Below, piece by piece: positions 11,759 through 23,133 of a stretch of DNA of 64,000 bases. The stretch comes from Sesamum alatum (Eukaryota > Streptophyta > Magnoliopsida > Lamiales > Pedaliaceae). How positions within the stretch are numbered: position 1 is the first letter of the stretch; every line of letters starts with the position of its first letter. The notes below the pieces were generated by a model. The model ran no database searches, was not told where the DNA came from, and saw nothing but the letters and a program-made list of their open reading frames with translations. Made by a program: the position numbers and the translations under genes. Location of the stretch: NCBI GenBank assembly GCA_034509735.1, contig JACGWO010000001.1, forward strand, positions 31,747,966 through 31,811,965. The letters are read 5' to 3'.

Positions 11759-11770
11759 CAAGTGGGAGAT
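11759..11770 (+). other. Polypurine tract, Cop-B
   Basis: AAGTGGGAGAT directly precedes TGTTAGAATAGG. The same purine run precedes the 3' LTRs of Cop-C, Cop-D, Cop-F and Cop-G, so this is the plus-strand primer site. Confidence 0.85.
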
Positions 11771-13838
11771 TGTTAGAATAGGTGACCAGAAAGTCAATTA
11801 GATTGGTTGTTTTGGGAACTATTCGTCGATCTTTATCAAAGTAATATTATACTGATGGATAAAGTAAGTATTCACCACTGGCAAAATGTGTTTGTTGTGC
11901 TTACTACTTACATTGAGTGCCGTTAACAAATGCCCACAGACTGATCAGTTAAACCCATTGAGTTGAGCAGCGCATAGGTTAGCGGATATGAAACCAACTC
12001 CTTGAGGGTCGGTCTGAAACGATTCAAGTCGAGGACCTCAAGATTGGGCCTCGAGTGCCCTATAGAGACTTGCACTATGTATTGCATTCACTGGGTGAGT
12101 GCCGAGTTTCATCGGTGCCAGACATAGGTTGTCTATGCAATTTTAGTGGGTTAGTTGGCAAAGTAGTTGACTGACTTAACTGACTCACGGGAATCGTCAT
12201 ATGGAAGCCTTGGAGGCTTGGTCGGTATGACTGAAATTCCCAGTTCCGATAGTACGGGATTAGTCCTCGGACTTGAGGAATCATGGCAGTCGCATGCATA
12301 TGAAGGTTGTATCTTGGATTTGGCGAGAGGTGACCGTGTCTTTGATATGGTCATTATAAGTCTTGTCCAGTGCAGTTGGAGTATGTAGTGAGGACGGTGG
12401 ATTCCAAGATAGAATCTGTCCCGTGTCAGTATTTGACAGCGATGTCTCCTATGCACTCTGAAATGGCTTCGACTCATTAAGTCTACGACCGTAGCGATTG
12501 GTAGAGTAGGGAATGGTTCCCTAGGTCGATCAATAGAGTAAACACGTCTTTAGTTTGTAGCATAGTTGCCTAGTCCAAGATGGGAACCAACGCCCAATTC
12601 CATGCCCTAGACTAAGGCCGGGAGATGGTCGACAGAAGGACTGTACCTGAATGGAATTCGGAGCCTAAATGTTCACGCCAACATTCACCTAGTCTCTAGT
12701 GCCGTGGACCGTTGCTAGACGGCCACTCATGGTAACGGGCATTTCTGATTAATGGTTAATCAGAAATAATTAATTAAATTGGATTTAATTAGTTAATTGT
12801 GTTGGACACAAGCCCAAGTCTAGCTGAGGGTGAACCTAAAGAGTCACACTCAAATCACTATGGAAGTAGTGGAATTAATTTGGAATTAATTCTAGAAGAA
12901 GTGAATTAATTTAATTGGATTAAATTAATTCAAAGAGAATATAAATGATTGCATCATTTATTGGGAAATATAAATGATTGGATCAATTAATTAGTGTTTG
13001 AGCTTATGTTTATTTAATTGGATTAAATGAACTTTTGGATTTCAATAAGGTTTAAAATTAATTGGATTAATTTAAAACCCATGGATCACTTGATTTAATT
13101 TGATTAAATCAAGACCGATCAAAACCGGTCCATGACTTGAAATCAAAGCTCAAAGGTTTGATGCAAGTTTAAGAGGAGTTGGAAGTCCTCCATGTAAGCA
13201 ATGATGTGGCTTGCCATGATGGCTAGGTGGTCCACATATTGTGCTAACATGGTTGGAGGTTGAGCACAAGTTGTGCATTAGTGTTTAGGTGGTTTTGGAA
13301 ACTACGCACAACTACACAACACATGTATACACTTTTCAACTCCCTAACTTGCACTCTCCAGCACAGAAGCCACGAAATTTCCTCCATTTTTCTCCTTCTT
13401 TGAGTTCTCTTTGAATTAGATTCAAGATGAGAACATGAGAAATACATATACACTAATCAATAGTGTAATACGTTTTTTGTTTCTTCCTTGATCTAGCTTC
13501 TACCTAGCAGTAGATGTAGATTTGCTTCCATTGCTGGGGTGTGGACAAATTAGAGGGGTTCTAATTTGAATCCTAAGATGAACGGAAAAGGAACGAAGAG
13601 AGAATCAAAGCTTGTTGCCATTGTACAGGTGAAATGAAAAAGGTTTGTTTCTATTTAAATTATTGTACCTTTTTGTTTCCTCCTCTAGCCACATGTTCAA
13701 GCATATTTTTATGTATGTTATTATGCTTTTGAATACACCGAACGCCTGGGAATTCAAAGGGAACACCCCTTTGAAATCGTTTTAAATTTATTTTATTTTA
13801 CGTTTTCGCCGCGTCCCCGGGCTGTACCGATTCTTTCA
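11771..13838 (+). mobile_element. 3' LTR of Cop-B (type II)
   Basis: Full-length LTR from TGTTAGAATAGGTGACCAG to GCTGTACCGATTCTTTCA, carrying the shared palindrome at about 12703-12733 (with CTCATGG at its end). It is immediately followed, not by unrelated DNA, but by the middle of another LTR of the same type at 13839. Confidence 0.88.
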
Positions 13839-16042
13839 GTGCATTGGATGGCAGCTATGAAACTAACTTCTAAGGGTTAGGTCTGAAACGTTCCAAGTCG
13901 AGGACATTGAGATAGGGCATCGAGAGTCCTATACAGACTTGCACTAAGGAGTGCAATCATTAGATGAGTGCCGTGTTTCATCGGCAACAGACGTTGAACG
14001 TCTATGCAATATTAGTGGGTTAGTTGACAAGGATGTCAGCTGACTGAACTGACTCGCATAAATCGTCATATGGAAGCCTTGGAGGCTTGGTCGGTATGAC
14101 TGGCATTCCCGGATCCAATAGTATGAGATTAGTCCTCGGACTTGAGGAATATTGGCAGTCACATGCATATGATGGCTGTATCCAGCATCTGGCAATAGCT
14201 GTCAGTATCTGGGATACGTTCATCATAAGCGTTATACAGTGCAGTCGGAATATGTATTGAGGACGGTGGATTCCAAGATAGGATCCGTCACCTGTCAGTA
14301 TATGACAGTCGAGTCTCCTATGCGCTTTGAGACAGTTTAAACTCTTATAAGTTTGTGGCCACAGTGATTGGTCGAGGAGGGAATGGTTTCCTACGTCAAT
14401 CGATATAGTAAACATGCCTCGAGTTACTGAGCATAGTTGTCTAGTCCAGGATGGGAACTGACGCCCAATTCCATACCCTAGACTTAGACCGGGAGACCGA
14501 TGATGGAAGGACCGTACTCGTATGGAACTCGAGAACCTAAATGTTCACGCCAACATTTACCTAGTCTCTAGTGCCATGGACCGTTGCTAGACGGCCACCC
14601 ATGGTGACGGGCGTTTTTTTGATTAATGGTTAATCGGAATACAATTAATTAAATTGGACTTAATTGATCATTTGTGTTGGACACAAGCCCAAGTCTAGCT
14701 GAGGGTGAACCTAATGAGTCACACACAAATCACTTTGGATTTGGCGGAGTTAATTTTGAATTAATTCTAGAAGAAGCAAATAAATTTAATCGGATTAAAT
14801 TTATTCAAGAGAGAAAATAAATGATTGGATCATTTATTGAGAAATCCATTTGATGGATGGTCCAAGAATTAATTAATTGGATTAGTTAATTTTTTGGAGT
14901 AAGGACCTTTAAATTAATTGGATTAATTTATTGGGTTTTGGCTAGAATAGTTGATTGGATCAATTATTCTTAATTTGGACTTATGTTTATTTAATTGGAT
15001 TAAATAAATAATTGGAATTCGATTGGATTGAAATTAATTAGATTAATTAATGCCCAATGGATACATGTTTGGACTTTATTTAATTTGATTAAATACAAGT
15101 CCAAAAATATAAAGGTCCAAGTCCATTTTTTCATGCAAGTTGAAGCTAGTTAAGGAGGAGTTTAAACTCTTCCACATATGTACATGATGATCACGACAAT
15201 TTGCTGATTTGTGGGTGGTTTTCTCTTGCTATCATGTGTAGTGGATGTGCTAGAAGTGTGTGTATGTGAAAGTTGCCTTGGAGGTTACTTATGTAGGTGG
15301 TGTTTTGAACACTACATTCTACATACACAAAACTACTTTGCTAGACACTATTCACTTAACTTGCTTCATTTTTGCTGGAGTTTTTAGGCCAAATACTCTC
15401 TGAAAATTCTTTCTTTTGGTGTTCATAGTTCTTAGAGAAGATTGAACAAAAACATTCCGAGGTACACTAATTGATCTTTGGAATTGTTTCTTCTTCTTTG
15501 TTTCTATTTTCTATCTAGCAATAGAGTAGAAATAAATCCATAGTGTGGTGTGGAACGCATTAGAGGAGTTCTACGTTGAGCTCTCAAGTGGACGAACGAA
15601 GAAGGAAAAGAAAGGAACAACGCACGACCCGTTCTACATAAACGAACAAAGGTTGGTTTCCTTATACATTTTTGTGTAACTTTTCTTCTTCTCCTTTTAA
15701 GCCACATGTCCAGCATGTTTTATTTTGTTGTTTATGCTTTGAAAAACACCGAACGCACGGGAACTTCAAAGGGAACACCCCTTTGAATCTGGTTTAAATT
15801 ATGTCTTAAATTTACGTTTTTACGCTTCCGTTGCGTTCTCGGGCCGTACCCGATTCTTTCACTTTTTATTTTCTTCCTTTAGCCACATGTCCAACATCTT
15901 CCCCATCTTTATTTATGCTACGACAAACACCAAACGCCCGGAAACTTCAAAGGTAACACCCCTTTGAACCCGTTTTATATTATGCTTTAATTTCACGTTT
16001 TTACGCTTCTGTTGCGTTCCCGGGCCGTACCCGATTCTTTCA
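13839..16042 (+). mobile_element. 5' LTR of Cop-C (type II, start missing)
   Basis: It begins at GCATTGGATGGCAGC, which corresponds to about position 200 of the 3' LTR (23334), so the first 200 bases are lost. The rest follows type II, with the palindrome at about 14574-14604, and ends GATTCTTTCA just before the primer site. The terminal 180 bp are present twice (see 15681-16042). Confidence 0.82.
15681..16042 (+). repeat. Tandem duplication of the LTR 3' end
   Basis: Two roughly 180-bp units, 15681-15861 and 15862-16042. Each runs from a TTTTCTTC...AGCCACATGTCC stretch to CCCGATTCTTTCA. The second unit (CAACATCTTCCCC, CACCAAACGCCCG) resembles Cop-C's own 3' LTR more closely. The first (TATGCTTTGAAAAACACCGAACGC) looks more like the neighbouring Cop-B LTR. 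Confidence 0.8.
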
Positions 16043-16043
16043 G

Positions 16044-16055
16044 TGGTATCAGAGC
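16044..16055 (+). other. Primer-binding site (initiator Met tRNA), Cop-C
   Basis: TGGTATCAGAGC one base after the LTR end at 16042. Confidence 0.95.
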
Positions 16056-16301
16056 CCGGTTCGGTGTTGTGGCTATAGGATTTATATGCTATTATGTATT
16101 GAGCATGAAGAACATGTTTAAATTGCTTTTGGAAAGCATGTTATGGCTTTAAAGCATGATAATAGGTTGAGAAAATATGTGTTAATTTTGCTTTTGAAAT
16201 TATGGATATCCATACATTTTTGAAAATTGGATTTTCTGTAAATGCATGTTTATGTTTCAGTTTTTATAGCAGAAATTTAAAAAAAAAAAGAGAGGAAAAG
16301 T

Positions 16302-16436
16302 GAAAAACGGTGCCGGCCGCCCGGCAGGGGCAACAGGCGCGCGCGCAGGCCGCCGCGCGCGCTGCTGAGCGTGCGCCTGCCCGTGCGCGCGCGCGCACGG
16401 CCGTTTGGGACGGCTGGCCGGCAGCACTGTTTTGTG
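16302..16436 (+). other. GC-rich island bounded by inverted repeats
   Basis: An abrupt change from AT-rich DNA to GC/CG-rich sequence. It opens GAAAAACGGTGCCGGCC and closes GGCCGGCAGCACTGTTTT, so TGCCGGCC pairs with GGCCGGCA and the RNA could fold into one long hairpin domain. CG/GC alternation (GCGCGCGC) dominates the middle. Confidence 0.7.
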
Positions 16437-17130
16437 CCGCTTTTGCCATTTTTCAAAAAATTGGATTTTCCTGATTTCTACTAGTTTTTTAAAATTATTA
16501 ATTTTGGCATATTTTAATTTTAGTTAAATTTTATTTTTCTTAAATTATTTTTTATGCCTTAGATTATTTTGGAAATGGTTTCCAAAAAAAAAAAAAAAAA
16601 AAATTTTGCACATTGGGTGTATTGTTGATGTAAGCCTGGGATAGGCTTGTGGATCGTGCCCGGGAGTAGCGCGAATGCGGAAGCACGGGATAATTAAAGA
16701 ATTTGCAAGAATTAAACATGCATAAACGATATGTAAAACATGTTCGAGGGGTGTTCCCCTGAATCTCCCGGACGTTCGGTGTATCTCATGAACAATAATA
16801 GCATATAAAATAATCATGGAGGCCATAGGGTTTAAAATAATGTGGGACGAAAAATAGTAAATCGGAAACCTACCGATTGTCGCTTTCGTCTTCAAACCGC
16901 TACTCGCGTTGTTCCCCGTTTTGCTCCTAGATCTCATGTAGGAGACCCTCTAATTCGTACATGCAATCCGCCCACATATCTTGCTCCTCGTGCTAGCGAT
17001 AGAACAAGTATATATATATATATAGAGAGGACGGAATGATCGAACGCTATTAAATTAACGAGATCAAACCTCCTTAGTTCAATTGTCAACACAAAAAAAC
17101 TTCGAAAGAGAGGGAGAGAGAGATGCGGCC

Positions 17131-17183
17131 GAGAGAGAGAGAGAGAGGAGCCGAGTAGTGTGTGTGTGTGTGTGTGTGTGTGT
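17131..17183. repeat. (GA)n and (GT)n microsatellites
   Basis: A GA run at about 17131-17148 and a GT run at 17158-17183, inside the solo LTR. They sit between its TATA box and its 3' end in LTR sense. Confidence 0.95.
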
Positions 17184-17222
17184 TTCAAATTTCATCATCT
17201 TTTTCAAAGTGGATATTTAGGA

Positions 17223-17232
17223 GTATTTATAG
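17223..17232 (-). promoter_or_regulatory. TATA box of type I LTR
   Basis: On the minus strand this reads CTATAAATAC, preceded by CCTCCT and followed by the GA/GT-rich transcribed part, at the same place as in the other type I LTRs. Confidence 0.6.
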
Positions 17233-19454
17233 AGGAGGAATCGCATTCCTCTTCAAATCCCTACACTTTGAAGACTCCTTCTTGAGTAGGATTTGACCTA
17301 GTCAAATCCTAGCTAGTCAATATCTAGCTTTCTTGGTCAAACCAATCTAAGCCATAGATCTCTCTCTTTAATCTCAATCATTGATTAATTTAATGGAATA
17401 TTTAAATCTAATTTAAATAGTCCTAAAGGCAATAAATAAATATATCAAATATAAATATTTACTCCAAGCCCATTAAATTAATTTCTAATAAATCTAATTT
17501 ATTAGATAAATTCCTTTAATCAAATAAAAGGAATTAATTTCTTCCCAAGAAAAAGGACCCGATTAAATCCAATTTAATCATTCCATTTTTCCTCCAAATA
17601 TTTAATTCTAAATTAAATACGTTATGTGTGCGGATTGTGTGTGACTCTTTAGGTTCACCTTCAGCTAGACTTGGTTAGATTCCTAGAATCCGCCCATCAC
17701 CATGGGTGGCCGTCTAGCAACGGTCCATGGCACTACAGACTAGGTGAATATACGGGGATGAACATTTAGGCTCTATAGTACATTTATCCTTCCGTCTTCG
17801 GTCTCACCACTTAGGGTCTAGGGCACGGATTATGCAGGTACCCATTTTGGACCTAAGTGTCGGTCTGTCCTTTTCACTAAATGCCGCAAGGGAATCCTTC
17901 CCTTCTGTTCAGTTACTGTGGCCACAGATTTTAGGGACAAAACACAGAGTATAGTGAGACGCAACTGTCAACACCCTTGACAGGAGACAGATCCTCTCTT
18001 GGAAACTACTGTCACGTTGTACATCATGGTTGCACTAGATATGGCTTATGACTACTCAAATGCATCTTGGCAATCTCTCCCTATACCTAAGATACAGTCC
18101 CGATGTACAGGTAAACTCAGCGATTCCTACGTCATACCTAGCCGACCCTACTCAAGGTCCTCCGTAAGACGGTTCCTGCGAGTCACCTCAGTTAGCCGCT
18201 CCCCAGCAGGTCGACCCACTAACACTGCTTAGACGATCCTTGTTACCCGTCGATGAAACACGACAGCAGATGCTTAGTGCAAGTCTCAAGGGGAATCTCG
18301 GTACATATTTTTGAGATTCCTTGACTTGGAGATTTTCAGACTGATTAGGTGGAACTGATTTCATGGACCTACCTCCAAGCGTAGTCCCAGTCCCCGAAAT
18401 GTAATTTCAGTCTGTGGGCTTTGCTTGTGTAGCGAACATTTATAAAGCAGATAAAGTGACCACAAACAAAGTATGCGCCATATGAATTTCACTTTCTTAT
18501 TCATTAATGTTTTTTATCAAAACTTTGAAATTGTTCAGACATAGGTTACAATTCGCCTACCAAGATTGGCTACATGGTCACCTATTCTAACAGTTGATAT
18601 CCATATTTTTAATTGCATTATTAATATGATATTTTCTGCATTTTATTATGTTTATTGTTTTAGATATTGGATATCTATTTATAAATGCATGGGATGTATT
18701 TATATGCTTGGCATGTTTATATTTTGTATAAATGTGTTTTGTTGTTGTTTATTTGATAAACAATAAGGATTATCACTAGCCTATTGGCCTATGTATGGTT
18801 TAATTTATTGTTGGGTGAGGCCTGCGTGCCTCTTTGTTTTTATTCCTTCTTTCAATTTTAGCCTTGGAATAATAAGGCTTGCTTCCTCTATATTAATGTA
18901 CTCCCCCCAACTTCTGATTGGGGTTTCTTTTTAAGTTGTAATGAGAGTAGATTAGGTTGTGAGAATTTATTTTATTAAATGTAAGCTTCCAAGGAGATGA
19001 AGGTCCGGTGGATGGAGCCCACAGTGGAAGGTCAAGAAGAACAAAGGAGGATTTTACAAGGCCCCATTAGAATGATAATGGGATGTAAAATTGTAATAGT
19101 GTAGGCTTACCCTAGATTGACCACAGATCCACTGTGGGCTCAATGGATCACTTAGGAACAGTCTTGTGATCATCCTACAGGGGCGTGCTACGCTTCTTTT
19201 GCATGTGTTTAATGTCTTAATGCTTTGATGTATGATATGTTTGGAATGCATCTATTTACATTAAATGTTTAAAACTTGAGCATGCAAAATACTAATAATG
19301 ATGAGGTCTCGGTCTTAATAAACTATATCTCACACTTGGATGGTCCAAGTAAATATTAGGCCCAAACTGGAATTAAAATAATATGGTTTGATTATTCCAA
19401 GCCTTCCATTCATAGCAATGTAGTGAGGAAGCTACTTTCACCCATTCGTGGTCT

Positions 19455-19546
19455 CACGAGTCGTGGCATGTTCGGAATGGAAGAAAGTTGCACTGTTGTT
19501 GTGAACGAATGGAATATACTCCTATTTCCCTGTCTCACGAGTCGTG
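19455..19546 (+). other. Paired CACGAGTCGTG palindromes in leader
   Basis: Two identical 11-base palindromes, CACGAGTCGTG at 19455-19465 and at 19536-19546, start-to-start 81 bp. Both are preceded by TCT. The pair recurs at nearly the same spacing in the Cop-D and Cop-F leaders. Confidence 0.7.
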
Positions 19547-19911
19547 GGGGGCGATAGTTGAGATATTCATTTGGTTGATGGGTCGGGTCTAACGCTAAGT
19601 AACATCATTCGCTTGGAGTCCTTGGGATCATGTGAAGAGGCGAGCCAAAATATCTTGGGGATCTCATTGGATGAGAATGGTATTGGATACCTCCCACAAA
19701 GCCTTTCCCATGTGAATCGTAAAAGCGGGGCATGGAGAATTGCGTTTGTGGACTCCAAGCCCACTAAGAAATGGTTTCCCGAAAACCCCACTTGAGAGTG
19801 GTTAGCTTTTTGAAGAAATAGTGGGAGGGGTTAATGACTAAAGACCAAGTCTTAATTTGAACTCAATATTTTAATGAGCTACTAAATTCCTGCTTTACAT
19901 TTTGAATGTAG

Positions 19912-20748
19912 ATGTCTAAGAATCGACTCACTGTAATTCTTGAGACTAACAAATTTGATGAAACAAACTATAACGATTGGCTGTGAAATCTGAGGATTAT
20001 CCTAGATTTCGAAAACCAGGCTTACGTTCTGGATAAGCCTCTTCCTCGGGTCTTGCCGAAGGGGTCCTCGTCAGAAGAGCGTTTGACGTTCGATGACTGG
20101 CAAGAGGATAACCGCAAGGTCCGCACCATCATATTGGCATCCATGAATAATGAGATCCAGAAATAGTATGATTGGCTGGATGATGTCAGCTCGATAATGC
20201 TCCGCATGAAAGGCGTTTATGCAGTACGGGACCGGCATATTAGATATGCTACGACGAAGGCATTTTTCGGAGCTAAGATGATAGAAGGGTCGTCTGTACA
20301 GCAGCATGGAGTGATGATGCTTTCCCTAGTGGAGAAGCTCAAAGGCCTCCGAGCTGATCTTGGAATAGAGACATACATCAACGTGATCCTTTAGTCTCTT
20401 CCTCCCTCCTTTGACTCGTTTATCGTTAACTATAACATGAATGGGCTTGAAAAAGACCTTCATGAGTTGATGAACATGTTGGTCCAATACGAGGCAACGA
20501 TTGAAAAGTCTGTGCCGTTGGTATTGGTGGGGGAGGCTTCAACTTCAAGAGCGAAAGGCAAAGGAGCCGGACGCTGGAGGAGGAAGAAGGGTAAGATAGA
20601 ATCAACCGCTGCAAGCACATAGAGCGCTCATGTTGCCATGCTGGGCATGGGCAAAGGAAAGAGGAAGGCGGTTCGGCTGTCAAAGATTGCAAAAGATGTT
20701 TGCATATATTTCCATGAAAAGGGGCAATGGAAGAGGGAGTGTCCTTAA
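19912..20748 (+). pseudogene. Cop-C gag
   Basis: Structural Gag polyprotein that would form the virus-like particle. Starting at ATG 19912 (MSKNRLTVILETNKFDETNY), one frame runs 278 codons to TAA at 20746-20748. It is broken by four in-frame stops: TGA 19984, TAG 20164, TAG 20392 and TAG 20620. No frameshift is needed, so decay here is by point mutation. The middle matches copia Gag (DNRKVRTIILASM, RDRHIRYATTKAFFG, LPPSFDSFIVNYNMNGL). The C-terminal zinc knuckle, normally CxxC...GHWKRxC, reads CIYFHEKGQWKREC, so the second Cys and the His are lost. Confidence 0.88.
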
Positions 20749-23121
20749 CTCCTCTCCAACCAAGGTACATTTGATATGAGCTTTAACATGATCACTATTC
20801 TACTTCTTGGGTATTGGATACCAGTTGTAGAGCTCATATCTGCGAATGGTTTGCAGGAAATGGGATGGAGTAGAAGGCTAAGAACGGATATGGTTCTAAA
20901 GCTAGGCAATGGTTGGTTGTTGCTGCAAAAGCTATAGGACCAATTAGGCTTAGCCAGTGATCATGTTAGGATAGATTTGATAGGTCACAATTATGTAACC
21001 TAGCATGATCAAAATTATGTTTTTCTATTATTGGACAATTAGGATTACATGATTTTGATCAATGAAAGTTTCTTTTATTTGACAAAGAATGGTTATTCTT
21101 GTCTGCTAGGCTGTTTGCGTAATTGTTTCAATACTATCCCATAATTAGATTATAAATGCTCAAAACAAAGGGTAAAATGGATAATCAAGATAAACTCACA
21201 GATTTGACATGCAAAGCTAGGTCACATTCCTCTAGATAGGATAAGGAGGTTAGTAGATTCAAGGAGTCAAGAAATAGACAATTTGAGGCTGATAGCATGC
21301 AAGTCCTTTCTGAGCAGGAAGTTGGCCAAGAAGCTCTTTGTAGGACAAAGTATGCTTGCTAGTGGTCTGTTGGATTGGATCCAATCAGATATCTGTGGGT
21401 CACTAAATACACAAGACCAGTAAAGGGTTCACAAGTCTAAGGGCCTTTGGAAGGCTCATGAAATTAGATTTGAAGTGGGAACCAAATTGGTTGCAAATTA
21501 ACCTTTAATTGGATCGAGTGGTGTGTATTTATTGGGAGCTCTTGATGTATCTAAATGAGAATGGAATTTTCACTCAGTGGAATTCTCCCTGGAGTGCCAC
21601 AATTGAACAGCGTCTCTGATAAGGGAGGAATCGAACCTTGTTGGACATGGTTCGATCGGTGTTTCACTGAACTACCTTGGCCCATCTGGGCGTGTTCTTA
21701 AGATAGTGGCCAAGTTGTAAAACATGGCACTTTCTAAAGATCGTGGCCTTGACGCCATATTGGATATGGCATGGCAAGTCTGTATCCTACAAAGTACTTG
21801 ATATGTAGGATGGTCTTGCATACGTCAAGGGACTAGTGGGAGGCAAACGAGGTTTGCACAGGTTCATGTGTTGTCCTAAAGGAAATCGATTTTAGAGGAT
21901 AACTGGTGTAAGGAGTACCTCCTTGAGGAATCAAATAGAGCGACACCTCAGTACGATATAGCAAACATCATTTGTAATCAAGTTTTCCTACTGACTATAT
22001 TTCAGTTCTCATAAGGATAACCAGAATATCCTAGATACATGAGAGGTATAGGTTTCTGGGTCAGTCCGGTTAATTGGATTATAATTCAAAATACACAAGG
22101 AGAAGCAATGTTGGACACTGGATCGAATCAATGGCTTGGAGCCGTGTGATTCGAAGTGGAATTCAAACTCGCTTTGGAACTCCATGTAATTGGAATATTC
22201 GTTTTGATGAGTTCATACGGGGTATGACTCGATCAGTAACGAACTTGAGGGTCAGTGGGAGTTTAGTTGTGTTCCTAATGTTTAAGTGTGTAATATCTTA
22301 TTCATTTGGAATGAATTTAAGATGTTAGGAAACACTAAAACATGAACGTTGTTCACGCAATTATCCATGAAAGGAATTGAATTCCTATATATAGGGTTAA
22401 GCTGTCCAAGACTCAGTCAAGGTTGACTGATGAGGAAGCTTAGATGTTTGACATCCCCTACGTCTTTGCCATAGGCAGCATGGGTATGCTGTTTGGTGCA
22501 TTGGACCTTATGTTGTGTATGCTTTGGGCGCAACGACAGAAATCAGGTGTGTACCAAAGAGGCTGTAGACTGCTGTTGAGAACAGTCTTTAATACCTGAA
22601 TAAGGATTAAAGAAGTGTTCTTGATGCAAGTTCTATGGAGAGTTGATTCTGAAAGGCTATAGCGATACTAGCTTCCAGAATTATGTGAATAATATCTAGT
22701 CTCAGTATGAACGTATATTCAGGCTTAATGGTAAGGTGGTGGCTTGGAAAGGTTTCAAGCGGGACACCACGACGGATCCTGAATGTTGAATGTATGGCAA
22801 CTTTAGAAGTTGCTCCGAAGAGTGGTTTGGATGAAAAACCACATCCAATTGTTGGGTGTGGTGTCTAGCACGGGCTAGCCAGTAGTTACCTTGGAGGATA
22901 ACAACATGGCTGTAGCGCAAGCTATAGGACCGAGATCTCATCACAGATCCAGGAAAATTCTTAGACAGTACCATCTGCTTGGAGCAATGGTATTAAGAGG
23001 TGACGTGCGGTTGGACCGCATCATCTTGGCAGAAATAAGGCAGATCCATGAGACCGAGCTGGACATCGCAGATTACTCATGCTCAGATAAGTCTGAGCAA
23101 CATGGGTGATTGGCTTTAGGT
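20749..23121 (+). pseudogene. Cop-C pol, heavily decayed and internally deleted
   Basis: Shorter than an intact copia pol. Recognisable anchors, in order: protease-like GYWIPVVE (about 20809), AKKLFVGQSMLASGLLDWIQ (about 21330), the PGVPQLNSVS..GRNRTLLDMVR integrase Glu region (21585-21655), WNIRFDEFIRG of RT (about 22190) and an RNase H tail matching AQAIGPRSHHRSRKILRQYH (about 22915-22977). Large parts of RT between the integrase and WNIRFDE are absent. Stops in all frames; no function. Confidence 0.75.
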
Positions 23122-23133
23122 CAAGTGGGAGAT
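23122..23133 (+). other. Polypurine tract, Cop-C
   Basis: CAAGTGGGAGAT directly precedes the 3' LTR start at 23134. Confidence 0.88.

Larger units (their letters stand above)
8944..11770 (+). pseudogene. Cop-B RT/RNase H remnant, split by a solo LTR
   Basis: Bases 8944-9044 and 11033-11770 join, when the solo LTR and one CTGTT copy are taken out, into a sequence collinear with Cop-C 22300-23133. They share AATTTAAGATGTTAGGAAAC, GGGTTAAGCTGT and then CTTAGATGTTTGACATCCCC. Weak RNase H traces remain: the AGGCTATAGCAATACTAGC block and the CACAGATCCACGAAAATTCT block. Many stops occur; no function can remain. The short open frame at 11320-11541 lies within this decayed part and is not a separate gene. 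Confidence 0.7.
6899..13838 (+). mobile_element. Cop-B: Ty1/copia, 5'-truncated, with 3' LTR
   Basis: Plus-strand copia order: integrase, reverse transcriptase, RNase H remnant, polypurine tract, 3' LTR. The 5' LTR, leader, gag, protease and start of integrase are missing; the sequence begins inside the GAG-pre-integrase/integrase junction. A solo LTR (9045-11032) splits the 3' part. The RT is chimeric: at about 8944 the sequence jumps to a second, more decayed copia subfamily. Confidence 0.85.
16629..18592 (-). mobile_element. Solo copia LTR (type I), TSD GTTGA
   Basis: Minus-strand LTR of 1964 bp from TGTAAGCCTGGGATAGG to CCTATTCTAACA, flanked by GTTGA at 16624-16628 and at 18593-18597, inside the Cop-C leader. 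It carries the palindrome (about 17700-17730), TATA box 17223-17232 and GA/GT microsatellites. The TGTAAGCC terminus differs from the usual TGAAAG. Confidence 0.9.
16056..19911 (+). other. Cop-C non-coding leader (5' UTR)
   Basis: About 1.9 kb of leader once the nested solo LTR is removed. It has AT-rich ends, a GC-rich island (16302-16436), a poly-A run (16580-16601) and a conserved late section. That section contains GTGATCATCCTACAGGGGCG, the paired CACGAGTCGTG palindromes and GCTTTACATTTTGAATGTAG just before the gag ATG. The same order is seen in the leaders of Cop-D and Cop-F. I see no conserved ORF here. Confidence 0.8.
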
